DNA from: Luteolibacter arcticus
GTDB lineage: Bacteria; Verrucomicrobiota; Verrucomicrobiia; Verrucomicrobiales; Akkermansiaceae
Direction: 5' to 3'
Length of the DNA stretch: 64,000 bases
NCBI RefSeq assembly: GCF_025950235.1
Contig: NZ_JAPDDT010000006.1
Location: forward strand, 310,001 to 374,000
The notes below the pieces were generated by a model. It searched no databases, was not told where the DNA came from, and saw nothing but the letters and a program-made list of their open reading frames with translations. Positions 16,868 to 26,269 of the stretch are shown one piece after another; position 1 is the stretch's first letter; every line of letters starts with the position of its first letter. The position numbers and the translations under genes are program-made.

Positions 16868-16949
16868 AGTCCGTTGAGAGGGCGTCTCGCCCCTCCAGTG
16901 AAGCACAGGGGCGAGACGCCCCGGCAACGGACTGGAGCGAGACGCTCCA
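16868..16949. repeat. Long imperfect hairpin plus a second palindrome
   Basis: Arms 16868-16894 and 16907-16933 (27 bases each, three mismatches; both contain GGCGTCTCGCCCCT or its complement) face across a 12-base spacer, followed by TGGAGCG-AGA-CGCTCCA at 16933-16949. It sits between the convergent redoxin and response-regulator genes. The short-arm, 3-base-loop palindromes resemble those of the 8.5-10.4 kb repeats. Confidence 0.7.
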
Positions 16950-16956
16950 GCTACGT

Positions 16957-17583
16957 TTACTTGAGATACTTGATCAGCGCCTCGCTGCGCGAGCGGACGT
17001 GGAGCTTCTGGTAGATGTGCTTCAGGTGGAAGCGCACGGTGTCGAAGCTGATGCCCATCTGATCGGCGATCTCCTTCGTGATGTAGCCCTTGGCCAACAG
17101 CGCCAACACTTCTTCCTCGCGGTTGGTGAGTTGCTCAAGGTCGGCGTCCTTCGCCTTGGGCGGCTTGCGGAAGGACTCGACCACCTTGCGGGCAATCTCA
17201 CCACTCATCGGGGCTCCGCCGAACCAGACGTCCTTCACGGCATCGACGATTTCCTGCCGTGGCGTGCGTTTCAGCATGTAGCCGCTGGCCCCGGCTTCCA
17301 GTGCCTTGAAGACCAGGTCGGCGTCGCCGAAGACCGTGAACACCAGCACCTGGATTTCGGGTGCGATGGCCTTCAAGCGCACGGTGCACTCGATGCCGCT
17401 GATGCCAGGGAGCTGGATGTCCATGATTACCACGTCCGGCTTGAGCGTGGGCAGGTGCTCCAATGCCTCCTCACCGCTCGGGTAGCTGTTGAGAAAGGTC
17501 AGGCTGGCCGCGCGCTCGACGGTCCGCGTGAGCATTTCGCGGATCTCGACGTTGTCTTCGACGATGGCGACGCTGATGGGCAT
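16957..17583 (-). CDS. LuxR/NarL family response regulator
   Basis: A 208-residue two-component regulator. The receiver domain has acidic pocket E9-D10, phospho-acceptor D55 in VVIMDIQLPG and the conserved lysine in YMLKR. The C-terminal LuxR-type HTH contains LTNREEEVLALLAKGYITKE and GISFDTVRFHLKHIYQKL. The start is set at 17583 (MPISVAIVEDN); the frame is open further but overlaps the kinase gene. It lies 10 bp downstream of the kinase stop, so the two are co-transcribed and form a cognate pair. Confidence 0.92.
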   Translation of the reverse strand: MPISVAIVEDNVEIREMLTRTVERAASLTFLNSYPSGEEALEHLPTLKPDVVIMDIQLPGISGIECTVRLKAIAPEIQVLVFTVFGDADLVFKALEAGASGYMLKRTPRQEIVDAVKDVWFGGAPMSGEIARKVVESFRKPPKAKDADLEQLTNREEEVLALLAKGYITKEIADQMGISFDTVRFHLKHIYQKLHVRSRSEALIKYLK

Positions 17584-17593
17584 GGGGATTACT

Positions 17594-20533
17594 TTACTTT
17601 GAAAGCGGGACGATGACGGTGATCGAGGTGCCCTGGCTGGAGCTCTGGATTTCGACCGAGCCTCCCAATTCCATGACACGTTCGCGGATGTTATGCAACC
17701 CGTGACGGCCGCTGGTCTCCGCATCTTCGGGCAGGCCGTGCCCGTCGTCGCGGAAGCCAAGGCGGTAGCACCCGTCTTCCACGCGAATGTCGAGGTCGAG
17801 GTGACTTGCCCCGGAATGCTTCAGGGCGTTGTTCATGATCTCCTTGGCGGTGAGGAACAGGTGGTGCCGCGCATCCGGCGAGAGCGGTTGACCGGGAATG
17901 TCTGGCGCCACGTGGACGCGACAGCGCAAGGGTGAGTCGCGGAAGTACTCGATGGCGTACTGGCAGATGTAGGAGGAGAGCGCGGCCAGCGTGTCATTCT
18001 GCGGGCTGACGGTCCACACGGCGGCATCCAGGTCGCGGGCGATCCCGCGCACGCGGCTGGCGAGGCGGACGGAGTAGCTTTTCATCTCCTCCGGTTCGCT
18101 GACGTCTTCCGCCAGTTCCTCCGCCATCATGCCGATCTGCGTGAAGCTGGCACCGAGACCATCGTGCAAGTCGCGGGCGATGCGCGAGCGTTCGAGATCG
18201 ACCCGGCGGGTCGCTTCCAGTTCCAGCAGGCGTGCCTGCAGCCGCTGGTGCGACCAGTAGCGGACCGCCAGGATGAGCAGCGTGGTGCCGCTGGCCAAGC
18301 CGAGCATACGTGCCCACCACGTCTCCCACCAGGCGGGGACGACCTCGAGCGGGACCGTCGCCGTGGCAGAGCGCCAGGAAAGGTCGCCATTCGTCGCCAT
18401 CACCTCGAAGCGGTAGTGGCCGGGCTTGAGCTGGGAGTAGGTGGCGGTGCGCTGTGTGCCGGCGTCGTTCCATTCACTCTCGAAAGGATCGAGGCGATAG
18501 CGGAAGCGGACTTTCTCCGGCGAGATGAAAGTAGGCGCGGTGAAGATGAACTCCCGCTTGCGGGCGGCGGAGGGAAGCCGGGCGGTGTCGAGCGCGACCG
18601 ATTTGTTGTCGACCAGCAGCTTTTCGATGTGAACCCGCGGGCTCTTGCGCGTCCGCGTCTGCCGGGCGGGATCAGCGATGACCAGGCCCTTGCGGGAGAC
18701 GAAGAACAGCCGGCCATCGTACGTTTTCCATGAGCTGGGCTGGTAGTTCGCGGAGGCGGAGAAGCCTGGCAACCCGTCGGCCGCGCCGAATTTCACCGGC
18801 GTCACGGCATCGATCTTTCCATCCGCGCAGTCGAGCAGTTCGCTCTTGTCCACCTTGAACAAGGCGCGGCTGGTGCCGAACCAGAGCGCGCCGTAGTCGT
18901 CCGACAGCAATTGTGACACGACCTCGTCCGGCAGTCCTTGCTCCTGATTGAGCAGGGCAAACCGTCCGTCGCGTCCGATGAGCAGGCCACCGCCGCCCGT
19001 GCCTACCCAGAGCGTGCCGTCCGCGTCGCTGACCAAGGCGCGAATGCCGGTGCCTTCGAGATCGCCGGGGAGTTGCTGGCGAGTGAAACGCCCGTCTTTT
19101 CCCCGGAATAGCGCGCCCTTTTCCGTCCCGACCCAAATCGCGCCCGAGCCATCTTCACAAATGGCCTGCGCCTGCACGCCGGTATATCCGTGGGACTCGT
19201 TGTAGAGGGTCACCTTGCCCTCCTGCGCGCTGGCCAACAGCTTGCCTTCACCGCCGGTCCACACGGTGCCGTCGCGGGTGACATGAATGGCGTGGACCCG
19301 GCCCAGAGGTGGCAGGTCGAGCCATTCGGGCGGCAGGGTCAGGTCGCTCGACACCGAGCCGACGCGGTTGTGCCCGCCGAACCACAGCCGCCCCATGGTA
19401 TCGGGAAAGACGGCGATTGCCTTCGCCGGCCAGCCTGGAAGATCGGGCGGCGGCTGGATCTTGCCGTCGCTCACCCGCCGCAGACCGAGCACGCTATTGG
19501 CAAACCAGATTCGGCCGGGAGGGCCTTCGCAGACACCGCCCTCGATGGCGGGCGCCCAGCCGGCACTGGCGTCGAGCAGTTGGAAGCGCGCCGGTTGCAC
19601 CAGATTCAGGCCGCCTCCGGTGGTCCCGGCCCAAATGTTGCCCTCAGCATCCCGGCAGAGGGATGCCATCCGCTGGTGCGAGGTGGGAATGGGTTGAAAG
19701 GTCGTTCCCGCGCAACGGAACAAGCCATTGGACTTCGTGGCGATCCACACCGCGCCCTCACCGTCTTCCAAGAGGGCCGCGGGAGGGGCAGAGGACCAAG
19801 GCGTGGTCGCGGCGACCTGCGCTGGCGTTTCGCTGTCCCAGCGCCACAGCGCGTCGCCCGAAGCCACCCACAGCCCGCCGGTGCTGCAGGGGGCGATGGT
19901 CACTGCACGCGCGGGAATTTCGGGAACGGGCAGCAATGATTTTCCATCGAAGCGCTCCAAGCCGCTTCCGCGGGCGAGGAAGACTGTGCCCGAGCGATCC
20001 ATCGCGAGCGAGCCGGGAGTCAGGATCTGCGTGGCTTCCAGTCGCGGGAAATGCTGCACCTTACCGTGGTCCCATCGCCATACCTGCCGGCCCTCCGAAA
20101 TCACCCAGAAGACATCGGCGGCCTCTTGGAACAGCGCGATGATGCGCGGTGCGTTCCCCAGCTTTTCACTCAGGGGATGGACCGAAAAGCCGTCCTGGGT
20201 CAGCCGCACCAGTCCGCTTTGGTCGCAGGCGATCAAGAGCGTTTCCGGATTCTCGTCGATCAGTTCCACCACCCGGGAGGTCCGCGGGCTTTTCAGCAAC
20301 GGTGACCGGCGCGGGAGGAATTCGATGCCATCGAAGCGGACCAAGCCCCCTTGGGTGGCCACCCATAGGAAGCCGTCCGGCCGCTGATAGATCGCGTTCA
20401 CGCTGTTGTGCGGCAGCCCCTCGTCGGTCTCCCACGAGCGGGTGGCGAAGCGCATGTCGCCCGTGTCCTGCGCCAGCGCGGCGGGACAGAGGATCGCCAG
20501 CAACAGCAGGATCAGTTGCGGAAGGCGGGGCAT
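17594..20533 (-). CDS. Sensor histidine kinase with periplasmic two-component propeller
   Basis: A 979-residue kinase. It has a signal peptide (MPRLPQLILLLLAILCPAALA); about 12-14 propeller repeats of the Reg_prop type from residue ~30 to ~620 (NSVNAIYQRPDGFLWVATQG, DADGTLWVGTGGGG); a Y_Y_Y-like Ig domain (about 660-730); one membrane helix (MLGLASGTTLLILAVRYW); and a HisKA_3 dimerisation helix with the phospho-histidine in RIARDLHDGLGASFTQIG. The HATPase_c domain ends with GRHGLHNIRERVMELGG. This architecture (hybrid-like, but without its own receiver) senses polysaccharide breakdown products or other extracellular ligands in related proteins. Its partner is the LuxR regulator 10 bp downstream. 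Confidence 0.9.
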   Translation of the reverse strand: MPRLPQLILLLLAILCPAALAQDTGDMRFATRSWETDEGLPHNSVNAIYQRPDGFLWVATQGGLVRFDGIEFLPRRSPLLKSPRTSRVVELIDENPETLLIACDQSGLVRLTQDGFSVHPLSEKLGNAPRIIALFQEAADVFWVISEGRQVWRWDHGKVQHFPRLEATQILTPGSLAMDRSGTVFLARGSGLERFDGKSLLPVPEIPARAVTIAPCSTGGLWVASGDALWRWDSETPAQVAATTPWSSAPPAALLEDGEGAVWIATKSNGLFRCAGTTFQPIPTSHQRMASLCRDAEGNIWAGTTGGGLNLVQPARFQLLDASAGWAPAIEGGVCEGPPGRIWFANSVLGLRRVSDGKIQPPPDLPGWPAKAIAVFPDTMGRLWFGGHNRVGSVSSDLTLPPEWLDLPPLGRVHAIHVTRDGTVWTGGEGKLLASAQEGKVTLYNESHGYTGVQAQAICEDGSGAIWVGTEKGALFRGKDGRFTRQQLPGDLEGTGIRALVSDADGTLWVGTGGGGLLIGRDGRFALLNQEQGLPDEVVSQLLSDDYGALWFGTSRALFKVDKSELLDCADGKIDAVTPVKFGAADGLPGFSASANYQPSSWKTYDGRLFFVSRKGLVIADPARQTRTRKSPRVHIEKLLVDNKSVALDTARLPSAARKREFIFTAPTFISPEKVRFRYRLDPFESEWNDAGTQRTATYSQLKPGHYRFEVMATNGDLSWRSATATVPLEVVPAWWETWWARMLGLASGTTLLILAVRYWSHQRLQARLLELEATRRVDLERSRIARDLHDGLGASFTQIGMMAEELAEDVSEPEEMKSYSVRLASRVRGIARDLDAAVWTVSPQNDTLAALSSYICQYAIEYFRDSPLRCRVHVAPDIPGQPLSPDARHHLFLTAKEIMNNALKHSGASHLDLDIRVEDGCYRLGFRDDGHGLPEDAETSGRHGLHNIRERVMELGGSVEIQSSSQGTSITVIVPLSK

Positions 20534-20692
20534 CGATCGCTTTGTAGCAGCGGAGTGGGTTTACAAGGAGCGCGGAATTCGTGCTGCCCCGAGAGCCGGG
20601 TAACACAGCTTACGAAGCGATTGGGTTTCACGGCGCTCCGCCATGCTAGGTTTGCCCACACCGACCGACAGCTACCACAATGAGTAGGGCTG

Positions 20693-22921
20693 TTAGAACG
20701 CTCCGTTCAACTTCCGCCCGGTCCAGAAGATGGCCAGCAGCAGCACCACCAGCGCCACGGCCGCCCAGTGCGACCACAGGGCCACGCGATTCTCAATCGG
20801 GCGGGGCTCGGGCAGGGCGGTGATCTCCTTGATGAGTTCCGGGAGTTGCTCGGGTGAAATCGTCCGGCCGCGGGCAATGCGGGCCATCTCCTGCAGCACG
20901 TCGGGCCGCGCCGGTTGGCCGGTTTGTTCAAGCTCCGCGCCTTGGGCGAGCAGCTTGGTTTCCACCGGCTCGGCACCGGCTTCGTCGATAGAGGCTTTCA
21001 ATTGCCACTCGCCCGGAAGGCTAATGCGCAGGCGGCCCGAATAGGCACCCCAGGCGGTGTCGTTCTTCTCAAGGACGACGCGCTCCTTGGTGCCGTCGGG
21101 CGCAGTGGCATCGACATACACGTCGCCCTCCTGGAGCGGCGCGCCATTCTTGTCGAAGGCGTTCGCATTGAAGGTGACGGTGTCGCCGGGCACCGGGCGC
21201 TCCGGGGTGAAGTACAGGCGCACCCGCTGGCCGGCGGCCATGTTCCGCTGGTAGGACATCCAGCGCGCCACCTGGCCCCAGAAGCGGTAGTGATACTTGT
21301 CCTCGACGCCGCGGCGCCAACGCCAGGCGGAGTCGATGCCCATGAACAGCACCTTGCCGTTGCCCGCCGACTTGGTGACGATCAGCGGCACGGGGCCGAA
21401 GCGACCGCGGCGGTTGGCGTGCACGGCAAGCACTTCGGTGCCGCCCTTGGACTTCAGCACCGGCGCATGCCAGTGAAAGCCGGGCAAGCTGCGCCAGACA
21501 TCCGGGTTCGATTCCTCGGAGTCGGCCAGCATCGTGAGGAGTGAGCCCCGGCCCTCGCCCGTCAGGGTGAGCGGCGAGGCGACCGGATCGTGCAAGCCTC
21601 CCTTGGTTTCCTCGTCGTAGATCACCGGAACCAGGTCGCCGAGCGCGGAATCTAACAGCGTGAACTGGTTGCCCTGCGGGCCGGGCATGAAGACGATACC
21701 GCTGGCCTGATTCTCGACCAAGCCGCGCAGCAGCTCGCACTGGTCCTTGGTCAACTGGTCCGGGGCGACGCCGACGTCGCCGAGGAAGATCACATCGTAT
21801 TTGGAAAGGTCCTCCGGCTTGGAGGGGAACTCCTGGATGTAGTCCGGGCCATCGCCTCTCCCGAGCTGCGGGTGGAACAGCAGGCAGGAAAGCTCGACGC
21901 CGGGGTCGCGGGACAGGGCGTTGCGCAGGTAGCGGTATTCCCAGCGCGGCAGGGTTTCGATGACCAGCACCTTGATCGACTCAGGCCGGCCGGAGAGGGT
22001 GAACTTGCGCGAGTTGTTCGCCTCGATGCGTTCGCCATCGGCCACCGGTACGGAGAGTTCGAGCGTGGACGCCCCTTCCTTCTCCAGTCGCCAGAGGATG
22101 GCATCGTAGGTGGTCTCACCGGGTGGCAGGACGATCTCCTTGGTCTTCTCGCGGCCGGCATCGTCCTTGAGGCGGACGATGGTGCGGACCTCGCGCTCCA
22201 ACGAGGAACGGATGGTGAAGGGGATCTGCACGTTCTCGCCAACGATGCCGTAGGCCGGTGCGGTCACCGCGAGCAGGTCGAGGTCGGGCAACCGCTTCTT
22301 GCTGCCGACCGGGATCGTGAAGAGCGGCACGCCGCGCTGGAGCATCTTCTGGGCGGCCACGACCGGCGGCTGGCCAGTGTTGTAGTCGCCATCGGAGAGC
22401 AACACGGCCGCGCGGAGATTGGTTTCGTTTTCGAGCAGGTCTTCGATCGGCGAGGAAAGGTCGGTGCCTGCGAGCGCGGCGGCGGCGGGATCGGCCGGTG
22501 GTTCGCCGAAGGAGCGATCTACGAGTTCATTCTTTCCGCCATCCTCCAGCGAATCCCACAGTGGGCTATCGAGCGCGGCGCGGGTCCACTGGGCGCGGGA
22601 AACGACGCCGCGCTGTGGCGAAAGGATGTCCGGCATCTCGGCATCGAGCGTTTCCATCGACCGCGACGCGTCCCACAGGATGGCGATGCGCGGCTTGGTC
22701 TCCGGGTGGAGGATGGTGAGCCACTCCGGCTTCCACAGCAGAAGTACGACGAATAGCGTACAAACGAATCGCAAGCCTTCTAACAGGGCCGTGCGCTTCG
22801 GATGCGGGCTGCGCTTCCACGACAACACGCACAGCACGCCGACAGCCGCGAGCGCGATCAACCCGATCACCAGCGTGGCCGGGGTCGGGGTGAAATGGAG
22901 GTTGTAGAAGTGGAAAGACAA
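20693..22921 (-). CDS. Membrane VWA / glutamine-amidotransferase-like protein of the MoxR operon
   Basis: A 742-residue protein with two N-terminal helices (LVIGLIALAAVGVLCVLSW, FVCTLFVVLLLWKPEWL), a VWA-like domain (IAILWDASRSMETL, RAAVLLSDGDYNTG), a central ThuA/GATase1-like fold (about 330-560; YDVIFLGDVGVAPDQLTKDQ, GIVFMPGPQGNQF) and a last helix near the C-terminus (WAAVALVVLLLAIFWTG). The start is probably the TTG at 22921 (MSFHFYNLHF), five bases after the upstream stop; the longer frame to 23044 would overlap that gene by 118 bp. It is the last gene of the MoxR-DUF58-BatA operon. The function is unknown; a role in envelope stress or protein complex assembly is the usual guess for such operons. 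Confidence 0.75.
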   Translation of the reverse strand: MSFHFYNLHFTPTPATLVIGLIALAAVGVLCVLSWKRSPHPKRTALLEGLRFVCTLFVVLLLWKPEWLTILHPETKPRIAILWDASRSMETLDAEMPDILSPQRGVVSRAQWTRAALDSPLWDSLEDGGKNELVDRSFGEPPADPAAAALAGTDLSSPIEDLLENETNLRAAVLLSDGDYNTGQPPVVAAQKMLQRGVPLFTIPVGSKKRLPDLDLLAVTAPAYGIVGENVQIPFTIRSSLEREVRTIVRLKDDAGREKTKEIVLPPGETTYDAILWRLEKEGASTLELSVPVADGERIEANNSRKFTLSGRPESIKVLVIETLPRWEYRYLRNALSRDPGVELSCLLFHPQLGRGDGPDYIQEFPSKPEDLSKYDVIFLGDVGVAPDQLTKDQCELLRGLVENQASGIVFMPGPQGNQFTLLDSALGDLVPVIYDEETKGGLHDPVASPLTLTGEGRGSLLTMLADSEESNPDVWRSLPGFHWHAPVLKSKGGTEVLAVHANRRGRFGPVPLIVTKSAGNGKVLFMGIDSAWRWRRGVEDKYHYRFWGQVARWMSYQRNMAAGQRVRLYFTPERPVPGDTVTFNANAFDKNGAPLQEGDVYVDATAPDGTKERVVLEKNDTAWGAYSGRLRISLPGEWQLKASIDEAGAEPVETKLLAQGAELEQTGQPARPDVLQEMARIARGRTISPEQLPELIKEITALPEPRPIENRVALWSHWAAVALVVLLLAIFWTGRKLNGAF

Positions 22922-22926
22922 GGCGG

Positions 22927-24915
22927 TCAGGCGTTGGACGGGCGGCCCGGAAGCGGGGCATTGGAGGCCGCGCTCTTCTTCGGCAGGCAAAGCAGCGCCT
23001 CCGACAGCAGGAAGCAGAGCATGGCGATGAGGAAGGCCTGCCACAGCGGCTGGCTGCCATTGGCCCGGGTGGTCGTGCTACGGTCCTCGAAGAAGGTGGC
23101 GTCGAGGCCCTCGAAAAGTCCCTTCGCGGCATTGTTCTCCAGCAGCTCCAGGTCGTCCTCCGCCGCCGGGCGGTTGAGGGCGAGGGTGCGCTCGCCGAAG
23201 CGGTGGATGCCTGCTTCATACGCTTCGTTCGATGGAACCGGCGCGCCGTAGTCGTCGAGCCGGATGCGGCCTTCACCGGGACGTGGCTGGGAGAGCCGGC
23301 TGCCGATGGTGGCGAGGTAGCCGGTATCGAAACGCTTTGCGCCCTCGATGACGAGACGCTGGCTGACCGGCAGCAGCACATCGGCATCGGCGAGATTCGA
23401 CCACGTGTAGTCCGGCTGCGAGCTGATGAACCATGCGGTGCCACGGTCGAAGACACGGCGGGACAAGAACGGCCGGCCATCGTCCCAGCGGGCGAGGGTG
23501 GTGCCCTCGCCTTCGGGCAGGCGGCGTTTCACCGCCTTGAACCGGTCGGCGGGGACCGGCGTGCCATCGAGGCCGTCGCTCAGCAGGCCGTCGTCGTGAT
23601 CCCACGAATCGAGGATGAAGAACTTGCCCTCCTCCGACTGCGTGATGGGCGACCATTTCATGGCGGCGAAGGCAGCATCGCTGTCCTCCAGCGGGGCGAA
23701 GAACAGCACTTGCCCACCATCGGAGAGGAAGCGGACGAGCGACTCGGCGACTTGGCCGGTGGGCAGTGGCGCGGCCCAGAAAATCGCGGCGACACCATCG
23801 AGATCGAGCCGCGAGATCTGCGCGGGATCGAGTCGTTCGACGGTCTGCCCATGGTGGCCGCCGGGCGCGGAGGCGATGGTGAGGTAGTCGGCAGCCTCGC
23901 CGGGCGGGGCGACCAACAGGCTCTTGATCGGCAGGGCCGGGCCGTAGGCGAAGAAGGCGGCATTGTCGCGGAGATTGCCATCGCCGGGAATCGAGAGCCA
24001 GCCGTAGCCGGAATCCTCGCTCGGCGGGATCGGCACGGTCTTGCGGAAGCGGAAGTTCTGGCCGGCGAGCGTGACGTTCGAGGTGCTGCGCACCCCGTTG
24101 AGCGTGGCGGTCAGTGGCAGGTTGACAGGCGCGGAGGAGTCGTCATTGCGGGTGATCTCGATGTCGAGCACGAGCTGCGCGCCGGCACGACGGGAGGAAA
24201 GCAGGCGGATGGACTGGTTTGGCGAAGCCTCGCCGCCGAGGGAAAGGACGCGAAGCTTCGGTTGCTCGGGCAGCGAGGAAAGCGCCGCGCGGACGGACGT
24301 CCAGCGGTCGTTCTGCGGTTGCCAGCTCGTCGCCTGCATGTCGGAGGCGATCCACACCTCGGCGCGGCCCGGTGTTTCGGTAAGAAACTCGGCGGCTCGC
24401 GAGGCAAGCGTGGAAAGGTCGGCGGCGGTGTCGGTGGCAGCCGTCGAGGAGATCGAGGTGAGAACTTCCGGACTTGGCACGTCCTGCGGTTGGCCGGAGG
24501 CGCTGTCGATGAGCACAAGCCGGGTGCCGTCGAGATCGGCGAGCGCGCTCTTCACCCGCTCCAGCGCGAGTTCGCGGCGGGGGACGGTGCCGTTCTTGGG
24601 AGTCGCCTCCATGCTCGCCGAACGGTCTAACAAAAGCACCACCAGGTCCGGCTTGCCGCCGCTCCAGCCAAGGACATTGCTGAGCAGTGGTCGCGCCGCG
24701 GCGGTGGCCAGTGCGGCGACGCCGAGGGCGCGGCAGGTGAGGATGAGGATGTGACGCAGGCGCTTTTTGCCGCGCGACTCGCGGGTGGCCTTGAGCAGGA
24801 ACTGCATGGCCGCCCACATGACGGTCTTGTGCCGCCGGCGGTTGAGCAGGTGAATGACGATCGGGATCGCCGCCGCGAGCAGGCCCCAAAGCAGCAGTGG
24901 CTGGAGGAAACTCAT
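22927..24915 (-). CDS. BatA-type membrane protein with VWA domain
   Basis: A 662-residue protein. The N-terminal BatA/aerotolerance-type segment (MSFLQPLLLWGLLAAAIPIV, HLLNRRRHKTVMWAAMQFL) leads into a second helix and a VWA domain with a MIDAS-like DRSAS (LVVLLLDRSASMEA). A GATase1-like region lies at ~330-480 (DGVAAIFWAAPLPTGQVAES), and a C-terminal helix sits at WQAFLIAMLCFLLSEALLCL. Its ATG overlaps the TGA of the DUF58 gene (ATGA), so the two are translationally coupled. Confidence 0.82.
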   Translation of the reverse strand: MSFLQPLLLWGLLAAAIPIVIHLLNRRRHKTVMWAAMQFLLKATRESRGKKRLRHILILTCRALGVAALATAAARPLLSNVLGWSGGKPDLVVLLLDRSASMEATPKNGTVPRRELALERVKSALADLDGTRLVLIDSASGQPQDVPSPEVLTSISSTAATDTAADLSTLASRAAEFLTETPGRAEVWIASDMQATSWQPQNDRWTSVRAALSSLPEQPKLRVLSLGGEASPNQSIRLLSSRRAGAQLVLDIEITRNDDSSAPVNLPLTATLNGVRSTSNVTLAGQNFRFRKTVPIPPSEDSGYGWLSIPGDGNLRDNAAFFAYGPALPIKSLLVAPPGEAADYLTIASAPGGHHGQTVERLDPAQISRLDLDGVAAIFWAAPLPTGQVAESLVRFLSDGGQVLFFAPLEDSDAAFAAMKWSPITQSEEGKFFILDSWDHDDGLLSDGLDGTPVPADRFKAVKRRLPEGEGTTLARWDDGRPFLSRRVFDRGTAWFISSQPDYTWSNLADADVLLPVSQRLVIEGAKRFDTGYLATIGSRLSQPRPGEGRIRLDDYGAPVPSNEAYEAGIHRFGERTLALNRPAAEDDLELLENNAAKGLFEGLDATFFEDRSTTTRANGSQPLWQAFLIAMLCFLLSEALLCLPKKSAASNAPLPGRPSNA

Positions 24916-25808
24916 GAGTGGCCTTTTTTCGGCAAGCGTGCGGTCAGGAAGTCACGCAACAGCGGCTCCAGGGGTGTGTTCGTCGGGACCAGTTGGTAGT
25001 CCGCCGCGGCGTCGTGGCACTTGACCTTCACCGTCGCGAGGAAGTCGCGCAGGGCGCGATGATAGTCGTCGGCAATCAGCGTGGGCTCCACGACCAGCGA
25101 GGTGCCGTCTTCCATGTCCACGAAGCGGTGCGGGCGATCGAACTCGAAGCCGAGCTCCTGCGGGTCCATCAGGTGGAAGACGCAGATGTCGTGCTTGCGA
25201 TAGCGGAGGTGCTGGAGGGCGTCCGAAAAGGCCTGTGGGTCGGTGAAGAGGTCGGAAAGAATGACGACGAAGGCGCGCTGGCCGATCTTTTCCGCGATGG
25301 TGTGCAGCGCGGGTACAAGGCCGGTTTCGCCGGATGGCTCGAGCTTTCCGAGCGTGTCGAAGATGTGCTGCAAATGCGCGGGGCGGCGGCTCGGCGGCAC
25401 TTCAAGGTGGAGCTTGTCGGTGCAGACCGACAGGCCGGCGGCGTCGCCTTGGTTGACGAGCAGGTAGGCCAGCGAGGCCGCGATGCGATTGGCATAGGCG
25501 ATCTTCGACTCGCCTTGGCCGTGGAATTTCATCGAGCCCGATGCATCCACCACGAAGTAGGCGCGGAGGTTGGTATCGGCCTCGAATTCCTTGATGTAAA
25601 ACCGGTCGGAACGGGCGAAGGCCTTCCAGTCCAAGCGGCGGGTGTCATCACCTGGGACATACTTGCGATACTCCGCGAATTCCACCGACGACCCGCGGTG
25701 CGGCGAGCGGTGCTTGCCGGCCACATTGCCAAGCATCGGCACCCGCGTCTCCACCGGGATAGAGCCGAGCCGGGCAAGCAGGCCGCTGTCCAGAAAGTCA
25801 TACTTCAT
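24912..25808 (-). CDS. DUF58 domain-containing protein
   Basis: A 298-residue cytosolic protein. The DUF58 signature EFAEYRKYVPGDDTRRLDWK is split across residues ~45-65 (RKYVPGDDTRRLDW), followed by a VWA fold with MIDAS DASGS (YFVVDASGSMKFHG) and VVILSDLFTD. It is the classical partner of MoxR ATPases. The start at 25808 (MKYDFLDSGL) is preferred to the upstream in-frame codon. In related operons it directly follows moxR; here a four-helix-bundle gene and repeats lie between. Confidence 0.9.
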   Translation of the reverse strand: MKYDFLDSGLLARLGSIPVETRVPMLGNVAGKHRSPHRGSSVEFAEYRKYVPGDDTRRLDWKAFARSDRFYIKEFEADTNLRAYFVVDASGSMKFHGQGESKIAYANRIAASLAYLLVNQGDAAGLSVCTDKLHLEVPPSRRPAHLQHIFDTLGKLEPSGETGLVPALHTIAEKIGQRAFVVILSDLFTDPQAFSDALQHLRYRKHDICVFHLMDPQELGFEFDRPHRFVDMEDGTSLVVEPTLIADDYHRALRDFLATVKVKCHDAAADYQLVPTNTPLEPLLRDFLTARLPKKGHS

Positions 25809-25825
25809 TGCGCAAAATCGGCCCT

Positions 25826-25863
25826 CAGAGACCAGAGACAAGAAACCAGAGACCAGAAGAAAG
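25826..25863 (+). repeat. GACCAGA-type repeat run, left arm
   Basis: A run of the word GACCAGA/GACAAGAAACCAGA (for example AGAGACCAGAGACAAGAAAC). The inverted partner is at 26239-26269. The two enclose the four-helix-bundle gene. Confidence 0.75.
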
Positions 25864-25866
25864 GCA

Positions 25867-26235
25867 TCATGATTCGTGGCCGACTTTTTGCATGAGGCCG
25901 GAAAGCATCCGCGAAATCTCGCGGGTTTCCTCGATCATGGAGTCTGTTTTGGCGAAGGGATCGAGGCCAAGCTCCCGGCAGACCTCGCGATGAACCATGA
26001 GTTGGGTCCGCAATTCGCCGCAGGAGCCCTTGCTGTAGCCGAGAAAGCGGCAGAAATCGGCGTCGCTTGGTCGTTCAGCTCCTTCGGCAATGTTTGAGGG
26101 GATCGAAAGTGCTGACCGCTGGATCTGGTCTTTCAGCGCGAAGTCGCGGGAACCGTGAGAAGCCACAAAGACGTCGACCGCCAGACGGCAGCCGCGCCGC
26201 CAAACCTCTAGGTTCTCAAAGTTGTGTGAGTGCAT
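25867..26235 (-). CDS. Four-helix-bundle protein (S23/IVS-type)
   Basis: A 122-residue protein of the 23S-rRNA-intervening-sequence (S23) four-helix-bundle family: LEVWRRGCRLAVDVFV, QIQRSALSIPSNIAEGAERP and FLGYSKGSCGELRTQL are the family hallmarks. Family members occur in rRNA IVS elements, as Avd-like accessory proteins of diversity-generating retroelements, and often as orphans; the biochemical role of orphans is not established. The start at 26235 (MHSHNFENLEVW) is the family start; the frame runs on through the repeat to 26271 as low-information sequence. It lies between moxR and DUF58, same strand, bounded by inverted repeats, so it looks inserted. Confidence 0.85.
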   Translation of the reverse strand: MHSHNFENLEVWRRGCRLAVDVFVASHGSRDFALKDQIQRSALSIPSNIAEGAERPSDADFCRFLGYSKGSCGELRTQLMVHREVCRELGLDPFAKTDSMIEETREISRMLSGLMQKVGHES

Positions 26236-26238
26236 TTT

Positions 26239-26269
26239 CTGGTCTCTTGCTTCTGGTTTCTGGTCTCTC
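26239..26269 (-). repeat. GACCAGA-type repeat run, right arm (inverted)
   Basis: Minus-strand words GAGACCAGAAACCAGAAGC and AAGAGACCAGA mirror the run at 25826-25863. The arm begins right at the moxR stop codon (TCA at 26268-26270), so the inserted unit starts directly behind moxR. Confidence 0.75.
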
